DNA of 64,000 nt from Vulcanimicrobiota bacterium (lineage in GTDB: Bacteria; Vulcanimicrobiota; JAJTBE01): positions 78,774 through 142,773 of the forward strand of contig JAIORV010000157.1 in NCBI GenBank assembly GCA_021107945.1, given 5' to 3'. Positions 35,736 to 43,327 of this stretch are shown here, piece by piece. Within the stretch, counting starts at the first letter, position 1; every line of letters begins with the position of its first letter. A model generated the notes under the pieces. The model ran no database searches, was not told where the DNA came from, and was given only the letters and a program-made list of their open reading frames with translations. The position numbers and the translations under genes are program-made.

Positions 35736-35792
35736 ACACAGACCGGAAAACGCAACCGAATCTGTAGGAGGGACGTCCCCGTCCCGATAAAC
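35707..35792. repeat. Two tandem palindromes ending in CCGATAAAC
   Basis: Two 32-base units (35707-35738 and 35761-35792) both start TCTGTAGGAGGG and end CCCGATAAAC, with a self-complementary middle (GGGGTTTCCCAACCCC and GGGACGTCCCCGTCCC). A third related unit (GAGCGGTTTCCTGACCGCGA, then TAAA) lies at about 37386. The first overlaps the 3' end of speH. Confidence 0.65.
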
Positions 35793-35818
35793 GGATGGCG
35801 AGGATTCCATAAGATTAA

Positions 35819-35883
35819 CCCCCAGCTTTAGCTGGGGGCATAGCAGAAATCTCCTGCCGCAGGCAGCCACTTCAGTGGCTGCC
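35819..35883. repeat. Mini-hairpin cluster
   Basis: CCCCCAGCT-TT-AGCTGGGGG (35819-35838) and GGCAGCCACT-TC-AGTGGCTGCC (35862-35883), both with a two-base loop, separated by a smaller CCTGC/GCAGG dyad. They are followed by a GTACTCCGTGTCTCCGTGG stretch of the CACGAAG-type repeat before the radical SAM gene. Confidence 0.6.
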
Positions 35884-35948
35884 CCATACATATTCTTCGT
35901 GTACTCCGTGTCTCCGTGGCTAATACCCATTCACAGAGAGGATCCAAA

Positions 35949-37319
35949 TTGACCAAAAAATCAGCCTGCAAAAATATATTAATCGTAAACCCCTGGATTG
36001 TCGATTTCAAGGCGTTTGACTTCTGGATAAAACCGCTGGGACTGCTCTACATCGCATCAATCCTGAAAAAGAATCATTATAATATTAACCTTATAGATTG
36101 CATCGATCGTCATCACCCTTCCGTCGAAGGGAAAACCAGGTTCAGACCCGACGGAACGGGCAAATTTTATGATACGAGAATCGACAAACCCGCCTTTTAT
36201 AGGGATATTCCAAGGCGTTACAAAAGATACGGCCTGCCAATTGATACCTTCAGGAAAGAGCTGGAAAGGATACCCGCACCCGACGTTATCCTTGTCACGT
36301 CGGTTATGACATACTGGTATCCCGGCGCACATCTCGCCATTGAGATTTTGAAACGGCGATTTCCAGAAACACCGGTAATGCTCGGTGGAATATACCCGAC
36401 GCTTTGTCCCGATTTTGCAGAGAAAAAATCTGGCGCAGACATTGTCATCAGCAAATTTAACATTGCCGACTTTTTAGAGATTATCGGCGATATCACGGGA
36501 ACAACTCCCGACTTCATCCCGAACGGTTTTCCGGAATTTCCATATCCCGCATTCCAACTATATGAAAAAATCAGTTATGGCACAATCCTCACATCAATGG
36601 GATGCCCTTTCAACTGCTCATATTGCGCCTCAAAACGCCTCTACCCCGGTTTTATACAGAGAAACCCGCAAGATGTGGCAGATGAGATTATATATATGGC
36701 GGACAATTTCAATATCGACAAATTTGCATTCTACGATGACGCCCTTCTTGTGAACGCAGGAAGTCATTTAATACCTATGCTGGAAAGAATACTCAATTCC
36801 GGTAAAAAGCTAAGGTTCTTCACGCCCAACGGGCTTCACGCAAGATTTATAACGCCGGAGGTCGCTTCTCTGATGTGCAAAACCGGGTTTGAGGATATAA
36901 GGCTCAGTCTGGAAACATCCGATGAGGAAATGTTGAGAAAAACCGGCGGCAAAGTAACGGCGGGGGAATTGACCGGCGCGCTGAATCGATTGGAGAAGGC
37001 GGGGTACAATTCCGGGGACATAGCGATATATATAATGATGGGACTTCCGGGGCAGACGGTTGAAGAATGTAACAGGACACTCGATTTCATCCACAACGCC
37101 CGCGCCCAGGTCAGGCTTTCCAATTACTCACCCGTACCAGGAACCGCCGACTTCGAGAACCTCAGAGGATCATACGGGGACAAGCCGGACAACCCTCTCT
37201 TCCATAATAATACATATCATCATTACAAGGGACCGGGAATGTCGTTCGAGGAGAGGGAGTATTTGAAGAAAAGGTCGTTTAAATTAAACTCAAAGATATT
37301 GAACAGGACATCTGTGTAA
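35949..37319 (+). CDS. B12-binding-type radical SAM protein
   Basis: 456 aa from TTG 35949, preceded by AGAGAGGA. An upstream GTG at 35916 lies in repeat DNA and is less likely. N-terminal residues (about 5-135) form a cobalamin-binding-like Rossmann region (ILIVNPWIVDFKAF, PLGLLYIASILKKN) without the DxHxxG histidine I can point to. The radical SAM motif is C219, C223, C226 in GCPFNCSYCAS, binding a 4Fe-4S cluster. The SAM/barrel continues through LSLETSDEEMLRKTGG and AIYIMMGLPGQTVEE. The substrate is unknown. This class includes methyltransferases and methylthiotransferases. The gene is likely monocistronic, with the ABC pair 250 bases downstream. Confidence 0.92.
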   Translation: MTKKSACKNILIVNPWIVDFKAFDFWIKPLGLLYIASILKKNHYNINLIDCIDRHHPSVEGKTRFRPDGTGKFYDTRIDKPAFYRDIPRRYKRYGLPIDTFRKELERIPAPDVILVTSVMTYWYPGAHLAIEILKRRFPETPVMLGGIYPTLCPDFAEKKSGADIVISKFNIADFLEIIGDITGTTPDFIPNGFPEFPYPAFQLYEKISYGTILTSMGCPFNCSYCASKRLYPGFIQRNPQDVADEIIYMADNFNIDKFAFYDDALLVNAGSHLIPMLERILNSGKKLRFFTPNGLHARFITPEVASLMCKTGFEDIRLSLETSDEEMLRKTGGKVTAGELTGALNRLEKAGYNSGDIAIYIMMGLPGQTVEECNRTLDFIHNARAQVRLSNYSPVPGTADFENLRGSYGDKPDNPLFHNNTYHHYKGPGMSFEEREYLKKRSFKLNSKILNRTSV

Positions 37320-37569
37320 GTCATTTATACACCACAGAGGACACAGAGTTTCTTAATGAAGTTAACACTTTTGACAGTTATGTATGAGCGGTTTCCTGAC
37401 CGCGATAAATCCACTGCACAGGCTCAAATACAAAATCCCCGTACAGACTATAATTTCATTCTATGCAAAGGAATTTCGAGACAAAACAGCGTAATTAATA
37501 AGCAAATCCCATGTTCCATTAATCGGAGGCAAAAATGCTATTAATTTATTATCTCCGGAAGGGTGACCT

Positions 37570-38490
37570 ATGTTTGCTATAAAAGTGGAGAACCTTCGAA
37601 AGCGATTCGGAAATGTTGTTGCCGTTAGCAATGTCAGCTTCAGTGTTGAGAAGGGAGAAGTCTTTGGCTTTTTGGGACCTAATGGGGCTGGAAAGACCAC
37701 AACCATAAGGATGCTTACAGGTATATTGACACCCGATGTCGGCAAAGTAGTAATCGAAGGGATAAATCTAAGAGAGAATCAGATCCGGGCAAAGATGAAA
37801 ATGGGCGTCGTACCCGAAACCGGGAATGTGTATATTGATTTGACTGCAAAGCAGAATCTGTATTTAGCTGGTAGGTTCTATGGGTTACCAAAGAATATAC
37901 TGGAGAAAAAATCAGAGGAGCTTCTTTCCACTCTTGGACTGCATGAAAGAAGAAATGACTTTGTCAGAACTTTCTCTAAGGGGATGAAACAGCGAATAAG
38001 TATCGCATGTGCGATAATACATAATCCGCAGATACTTTTTTTAGATGAACCTACAGAAGGATTAGATGTTCAGAGCCGAAGGCTGATACTTGATATAATA
38101 ACTGATCTGAATAAAAAAGGGAGCACCATTTTCCTGACAACCCATAATATTGAAGAGGCGAATAGGTTATGTGAGAGGGTATGTATCATCAACAAAGGAG
38201 AGATTGTAGCTATAGACAGACCTGAAAAATTGAGAGGCACTTTTGATAAGACTCAATCTATTGAGGTATCCTTTGACAGAAGCGTTAACAGCGATTTGTT
38301 CACTTCCGGGTTCATATCTAAGATTGAAATGTATGGGGATAAATTGCGATTATACACAAACGACCCGGATAAAACAGTCAAACATATTGTAGCTTTGGCG
38401 GAAAAGAAAGACTTACGGATAATTTCTATGACCATCTGTGGCGCCAGTCTTGAAGAAGCATTCGTCAGGCTTACCGGGGGTGAAAAATGA
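37570..38490 (+). CDS. ABC transporter ATP-binding protein
   Basis: 306 aa, cytoplasmic ATPase of an ABC-2-type exporter. Walker A is GPNGAGKTTT (about residues 38-47), the signature is TFSKGMKQRISIA, Walker B is ILFLDEPTEG, and the H-loop is in LTTHNIEEA. The C-terminal 80 residues are the extension usual for CcmA/NatA/DrrA-like subunits. The gene ends in an ATGA overlap with the permease that follows. Export of a drug, lipid or peptide is possible; the substrate is not indicated. Confidence 0.96.
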   Translation: MFAIKVENLRKRFGNVVAVSNVSFSVEKGEVFGFLGPNGAGKTTTIRMLTGILTPDVGKVVIEGINLRENQIRAKMKMGVVPETGNVYIDLTAKQNLYLAGRFYGLPKNILEKKSEELLSTLGLHERRNDFVRTFSKGMKQRISIACAIIHNPQILFLDEPTEGLDVQSRRLILDIITDLNKKGSTIFLTTHNIEEANRLCERVCIINKGEIVAIDRPEKLRGTFDKTQSIEVSFDRSVNSDLFTSGFISKIEMYGDKLRLYTNDPDKTVKHIVALAEKKDLRIISMTICGASLEEAFVRLTGGEK

Positions 38491-39233
38491 AGCATTCTGT
38501 CTTTCTACGGGGCGTCATCGTTACCGCTGAGAAAAACATAAGAATATATTACAATAAAGCTCCGGTTATCATATTCGGTCTCCTTTTCCCGCTCTTCATG
38601 TTTTTTGCCTTTTACATGGGAAGGAAAATCGACGTCTCAGTATTTTTCCCCGGGTTCCTTGCTATGGCTTTATTTTTTACCGCATCATCTGTAGGCCCAC
38701 TAATCACACCATGGGAAAAGCAGGCGGGAACTTACGAAAGATTACTATCCTTTCCTGTCAGCATCAATACCATAATACTGGGCGATGTACTGGCAGGAGC
38801 GCTTTTCGGACTGATCATCACATCCATCGCCATGACAGTTGCTGTCTTTTTTCTTGAGATTGCCGTCAACAACCTCATACTTTTGGCAATTACTATCATC
38901 CTGGGAAGCCTGTGTTTCGCATCACTGGGCGTTCTTTTGGCATCACCGTCGGTTCGCTCCCCCTCCCATATAATGATGTTCTCAAGTTTGATACGTTTCC
39001 CATTGATCTTTATTAGTGGTGTTTTCATTCCTCTGACGGAACTACAAGGAGGAGGAAGGATTCTCTCATATATCTCTCCCCTTACCTATCTTGTTGATTT
39101 GTTCAATGCAAGCCTGACCGGAACCTCAGTATTTTTCCCGGTTTTGGATATATTTGCTTTGATTCTATTTACCTGTGGGTTCTTATTCATAGCTAACAGA
39201 TTTCATAAGAGGAACTTGATGAAGGGACTGTAA
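38487..39233 (+). CDS. ABC-2-type permease
   Basis: 248 aa with six membrane segments (about 25-48, 60-80, 95-125, 130-155, 165-190 and 220-240). It fits the ABC-2 permease family (opening with a short cytoplasmic helix, then APVIIFGLLFPLFMFFAFYM). The start overlaps the ATPase stop by four bases (ATGA), so translation is coupled. The last segment and short basic tail (HKRNLMKGL) are typical. Together with the ATPase it makes a two-component exporter of unknown substrate. Confidence 0.93.
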   Translation: MKHSVFLRGVIVTAEKNIRIYYNKAPVIIFGLLFPLFMFFAFYMGRKIDVSVFFPGFLAMALFFTASSVGPLITPWEKQAGTYERLLSFPVSINTIILGDVLAGALFGLIITSIAMTVAVFFLEIAVNNLILLAITIILGSLCFASLGVLLASPSVRSPSHIMMFSSLIRFPLIFISGVFIPLTELQGGGRILSYISPLTYLVDLFNASLTGTSVFFPVLDIFALILFTCGFLFIANRFHKRNLMKGL

Positions 39234-39283
39234 GCGGAAAAAAACGAATCCGACATCCATTTATCCTTCTTTTCTTACCGGGA

Positions 39284-39380
39284 AGACGCTGAAGCGTCTG
39301 AAGCAGTGAGGGTTGTGTGTATTCTCTTCTTCCCCCGGATGAATCCGGGGTTATTCTCATGGGAGGTTTAAAAATCTCCG
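39284..39380. repeat. Mini-hairpin cluster
   Basis: In the 250-base gap after the permease: AGACGCT-GA-AGCGTCT (39284-39299), CCCCGGAT-GA-ATCCGGGG (39333-39350) and an imperfect GGAGGTT/AATCTCC stem (39361-39380). All share the short-loop design seen at 5550, 35819 and 54628. The 39400-39460 stretch adds CTCCGTATCTCCGTGG repeats. There is no gene. Confidence 0.6.
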
Positions 39381-39483
39381 CTACCATTTTGGAAGTGAGA
39401 AATGAGAGGCGGGAAGCGGGATCCGACCTCCGCCCTCCGCTCTCCGTATCTCCGTGGTAAAAAAAACCGACAACTGACCTCCG

Positions 39484-42321
39484 TCATCCGTCATCCGGTT
39501 CCATCTCTATATCATGTTCCGTCGTCTGTCCTGCGACCACGGAAACTGACGCCGAATAATCCTGATATCCTGATTTTACGGCATGAATCGTTTGGTTACC
39601 CTCGTCAATTCCGTTGAGCTTGAAGCTCCCGTTTCCTCCGGTTTTAACCTCGGTGTCTCCGATGAATACAAGGACATCCTTTACAGCGTTCCCGGAAGTG
39701 TCGGTTACAACTCCTTCGACGGCTCCGTTTGTATGTTTCCTGGTCATTTGGATGTTTTTGGTTACTTCTTCTCCGGCATTTACATCAACGCGATCCGAGG
39801 AGTTAAAATAGCCTGTTTTTTTGGCGGTTATGGTTGATGTGCCCTCCTTGACACCTGTCAACTTGTAATTTCCGTCAGCGTCAGTGAATGTTTCAACCGA
39901 TCTTATCTTAACGCGGACATCTTCCAGAGGATCTCCTGAATCAGCATCGGTTACCATACCCGACACTGTCCCGGTTGTAGAAACCGGTGTCATGGAGAAG
40001 TCATAATCGGTTGTCTGCCCGGCCGCAATGGAGATATTTGCGGTATAGTATTCGTAACCACATTTTTTGGCGGAGAGAAGGCGGTTCCCGGCCTTTATAC
40101 CGGTCAGCGAGTAATTGCCCTGCTTGTCCGTTTTCGTGTCAGAGCTTCCGACCACGATATTCACACTTTCGATGAGATCGCCGGAAACAGAATCGGTCAC
40201 GGTTCCCTGCACATTACCCCTCGATATTTTGGGATCCATCTTGATATCCCTGATAACGGTTTCGCCTGCCTTCACATTCACGGTTCCCACATAGAACTTG
40301 TAGCCTGATTTATCTGCAAAAATGAATCTGGGACCGAAAACAGCCCCGGTCAGCTTATACCTACCGTCGGAGTCGGTTTTTGTCTCATTCAAACCGATTA
40401 AAACCGTAACATCCTCAAGGGTTGCGCCGGTCTGACTGTCGGTTACGACTCCTGTTACAGTTCCCTTTATGGTAAAAGGCTTCATTTTAATATCGTGTGA
40501 GACCGTCTCTCCAGCTTTAATATCCACATTTCCGGAATAAATGAAGTAGGCATGTTTTAACGCATAAATTTTATGGCTTCCCGCTTTAATGCCGCTTATA
40601 TCGTAATAACCGTGCCTGTCTGTCCTGGTGAATTGGAATCCCACAATGATCCAGGCTTTTTCTATCTCATCGCCGGTTTCTTCATCGGTTACAACGCCTT
40701 CAACCGCTCCGATGGTAGAGAGAGGTTTCATCACTATGTCATGGGATACCAATTCCCCGGCCTTCACATCCACGGTTCCTGAATAATTCTCATACCCGGA
40801 CAATTGGGCATGAATAGTTCGGGATCCGGCATTGACGCCCGTCAACTGGTAATGTCCGTCTTCATCGCTCTTTGTCTCCGCCGAGCCGATGGTTACCAGC
40901 ACATTGTCCAGAGCATATCCAAAATCGCTGTCGGTTACGATTCCCCGGACAGAGCCGGTGGCAGGATTCGGTGTAAGCTCAATGTTATGGGAGACAACCT
41001 GGTCGTTAATCACATCGACGGAGCCTGTGTAAAATTCATAGCCGGTTTTTTGTGCCACTATCGTTCTTTGCCCGGCCCCAACTCCGGTCAATTGATATAT
41101 GCCCTCGTGGTTTGTCCTTGTGTCGATTGAGCCTATATATACAAGAGCATTTTCAATCTTATGCCCGCTTGAAGCGTCGGTAACAATTCCTCTTACGGTT
41201 CCGATGTTTGATTTTTTTGTCATCTCGATATTGTTTTCCGTGACTTCTCCTGCGGAAATATTTATGGAGGAGGAATAGTTTTCATAGCCTGCTTTTTGTG
41301 CCGTAATTGTATATTCGCCGGAAGAGATTCCTGTGACAATATACTTGCCCTCACTGTCTGTATATGTCTCGAAGGATCCCACGGTAATAATTACATCTTC
41401 AAGGGCATGCATCGAGTCCTTGTCGATTACAAAGCCTGCTATCGCACCTTTTTCTGATAGTGGAGACATTGAGATATCATGAAAAACCGTCTCGTTTGCA
41501 CTTACTTCAACACTTGCAGAGTAATAGGAATACCCAGATCGAGCCGCCGTGACGGTCTGAGTGCCTGCCGGAATGCCTGTAAGCCTGTATAATCCGTTAT
41601 GATCCGAGAATGTACTGACGGACCCGATGACAACAGATACACCTGAAAGGAAAGCTCCACTATCGGCATCCGTTACTTTTCCCTTCACGGAACCTGTTGA
41701 TGATTGATGCTTCAGGTTGATTTCCAGGAATATAGCCTTTCCCGCCTTTACATCGAGGGTGTCGGTGTATTCCTCAAATCCCTGCTTGTCTGCTATTAAT
41801 GTATGATAGCCTGAAGAAACTCCGGTAATTAGAAAGGTTCCCCAGGAATCGCTATATGTAGTATGTGAATCGATGGAAACTTTTGCGTTTTCAATCGGAC
41901 TGCCGGTATCCTTATCTATAACCATACCAAGGATGGATCCCGATGGGACTGAAGCGGTCATCTCGATATCCTTGAAGTTGACCTGTCCCTCATCGACCTG
42001 TACACTGCTCGAATATTCCTGGTATCCTTCTTTTGTTGCGGCAATTGTCTGCGACCCCGTTGGGACGTTCGTCAACCTATATTGCCCCTCGCTGTCGGAA
42101 TCCCCCTGTATCTCTCCAATCCTGACAACGACGTTGGCTATATGCTCCCCGGTTTGACTGTTGAATATAAGTCCTGTCACAGTCGCCGTATTGCCGACTT
42201 CTCCGCCGCCTCCATCGCCTCCTGAAGTGCATCCTGTTTGGAATATGGAGAAGAACAGGAATATAATGATAAGTGTGAGGATCTTGTAATGGGAGGATTT
42301 CTTGCAAGGTAATGTCATCAT
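39484..42321 (-). CDS. Lipoprotein of eleven carboxypeptidase-regulatory-like repeats
   Basis: 945 aa. A lipoprotein signal leads to the lipobox FQTGC with C31 as the likely lipidation site, then a Gly-rich linker. The rest is about eleven tandem repeats of about 80 residues, each opening with G-x-V-x-G-x-V-T-D-x-x-[ST]-G. Each continues with E-x-V-x-V-x-I-G and D-x-x-G-x-Y-x-L-T-G-V, and ends near E-V-S-x-x-I-x-M. This is the carboxypeptidase D regulatory-like (PF13620) beta-sandwich. It is presumably an extended rod on the cell surface, perhaps adhesive. Repeats in the middle are the closest to each other. It is likely monocistronic, with AGGAGAG before the start. Confidence 0.9.
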   Translation of the reverse strand: MMTLPCKKSSHYKILTLIIIFLFFSIFQTGCTSGGDGGGGEVGNTATVTGLIFNSQTGEHIANVVVRIGEIQGDSDSEGQYRLTNVPTGSQTIAATKEGYQEYSSSVQVDEGQVNFKDIEMTASVPSGSILGMVIDKDTGSPIENAKVSIDSHTTYSDSWGTFLITGVSSGYHTLIADKQGFEEYTDTLDVKAGKAIFLEINLKHQSSTGSVKGKVTDADSGAFLSGVSVVIGSVSTFSDHNGLYRLTGIPAGTQTVTAARSGYSYYSASVEVSANETVFHDISMSPLSEKGAIAGFVIDKDSMHALEDVIITVGSFETYTDSEGKYIVTGISSGEYTITAQKAGYENYSSSINISAGEVTENNIEMTKKSNIGTVRGIVTDASSGHKIENALVYIGSIDTRTNHEGIYQLTGVGAGQRTIVAQKTGYEFYTGSVDVINDQVVSHNIELTPNPATGSVRGIVTDSDFGYALDNVLVTIGSAETKSDEDGHYQLTGVNAGSRTIHAQLSGYENYSGTVDVKAGELVSHDIVMKPLSTIGAVEGVVTDEETGDEIEKAWIIVGFQFTRTDRHGYYDISGIKAGSHKIYALKHAYFIYSGNVDIKAGETVSHDIKMKPFTIKGTVTGVVTDSQTGATLEDVTVLIGLNETKTDSDGRYKLTGAVFGPRFIFADKSGYKFYVGTVNVKAGETVIRDIKMDPKISRGNVQGTVTDSVSGDLIESVNIVVGSSDTKTDKQGNYSLTGIKAGNRLLSAKKCGYEYYTANISIAAGQTTDYDFSMTPVSTTGTVSGMVTDADSGDPLEDVRVKIRSVETFTDADGNYKLTGVKEGTSTITAKKTGYFNSSDRVDVNAGEEVTKNIQMTRKHTNGAVEGVVTDTSGNAVKDVLVFIGDTEVKTGGNGSFKLNGIDEGNQTIHAVKSGYQDYSASVSVVAGQTTEHDIEMEPDDG

Positions 42322-42415
42322 TTTTTCTCTCCTTTTATAATGCGTCTATCATAATAATTATAGTTTAAAGGAGGATTGTTTGCCACTGTTCAGACCGCCC
42401 CGCTATTTGGGTAGA

Positions 42416-42435
42416 GGCTGGTCTCCCGACCAGCC
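42416..42435. repeat. Hairpin in the gap before the DUF3060 gene
   Basis: GGCTGGTC-TCCC-GACCAGCC. The surrounding sequence contains CCGCTATTTGGGTAGAGG. It belongs to the same general palindrome population. It may also form a weak terminator for either flanking gene, but there is no T-run. Confidence 0.45.
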
Positions 42436-42503
42436 TGGGAACGGCATGAAATCGAGCTCGGAGAGTTCTTCGTCCATGCCAATCCGACACCACTCAAAAT
42501 GCC

Positions 42504-43223
42504 CTACGGACCTCTTGTAATAGTATTATTACTTCCAAGATTAATGATTTCAGGGGTTTTTGGGTTCCGTTTTCGCGACCATGATACACGGTTTTTATTT
42601 CCATTGACTATGATGGATTCGATCGTCGAATTTACCTTGATGGTATTACTGTTACCGTTGACCGTCAGCATCTTGCAGACGCCCAGCAATGCAAGATTAT
42701 TTGAGTTGCTGTTGACTATAAAGTCGTTATTGGAACACTTATATTTGGCAGTAACATTATTCTCGTTAATTATCAGGCTTTCCCCCGAAGAGATAACCTT
42801 TGCCCCGCCGGGAGATTCTGTGACCTTTGTCGGCTGTGTAGTTCCGTCTTTTTTGATGGCAACATTCATAATGGCGGCAGTACCCGAGCTTTTCATGGTG
42901 ATTGTGATCTTCAAGCTGCCCTTGGTGGCATATATAGTGCTCACTTTTGCCGTTCCTGATGTGACCCCGTCAGTCTTATCAAATTTCCAGCCTCGCTTCT
43001 TGAGTCTTGAGCGAACCGCCTCTATGACTTTGGAGGGCTTGGTGCTGACATTATAGTTTCGCACGGATTTATTACTCTTATTGACATAAGAAATAAGTGA
43101 AATGTCTGAAAGTTTGTCTATCCATTTGATTTCCGATTCAAGAGATGAAGCTGCAAGGGCAAGAAAACCCATGCCAAGGATTATCCCAAGAACTAATGAA
43201 AAAATTAAAATACTCTTCTTCAT
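42504..43223 (-). CDS. Secreted DUF3060-like protein
   Basis: 239 aa from ATG 43223 (GGAGG upstream). A signal peptide covers about residues 1-26. Residues about 30-130 are a mixed domain with repeated K/V/T-strand pattern. The C-terminal 110 residues contain short beta-turn repeats of the GNSNTI/NGNKN type (NNDFIVNSNSNN, MLTVNGNSNTIKVN, SIIVNGNKNRVSW, NLGSNNTIT). These match DUF3060, a likely left-handed beta-solenoid. It is probably periplasmic or exported. It lies 87 bases after the propeller/transglutaminase gene on the same strand. Confidence 0.78.
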   Translation of the reverse strand: MKKSILIFSLVLGIILGMGFLALAASSLESEIKWIDKLSDISLISYVNKSNKSVRNYNVSTKPSKVIEAVRSRLKKRGWKFDKTDGVTSGTAKVSTIYATKGSLKITITMKSSGTAAIMNVAIKKDGTTQPTKVTESPGGAKVISSGESLIINENNVTAKYKCSNNDFIVNSNSNNLALLGVCKMLTVNGNSNTIKVNSTIESIIVNGNKNRVSWSRKRNPKTPEIINLGSNNTITRGP

Positions 43224-43327
43224 AAAAAACGCCTCCCCCACCGCCTCCTTCCACCGGCTGTTACAGGTTAGCCGGTGGCTGCGGCGTTACGTCGCTATGG
43301 AAACAGACTTGTTAAATTGTAACCCGA

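Noticed and set aside
37356-37544. 62-aa open frame between the radical SAM and ABC genes
   Set aside because: It overlaps a CCGATAAA-type palindrome, has a poor start, and shows no recognisable motif.
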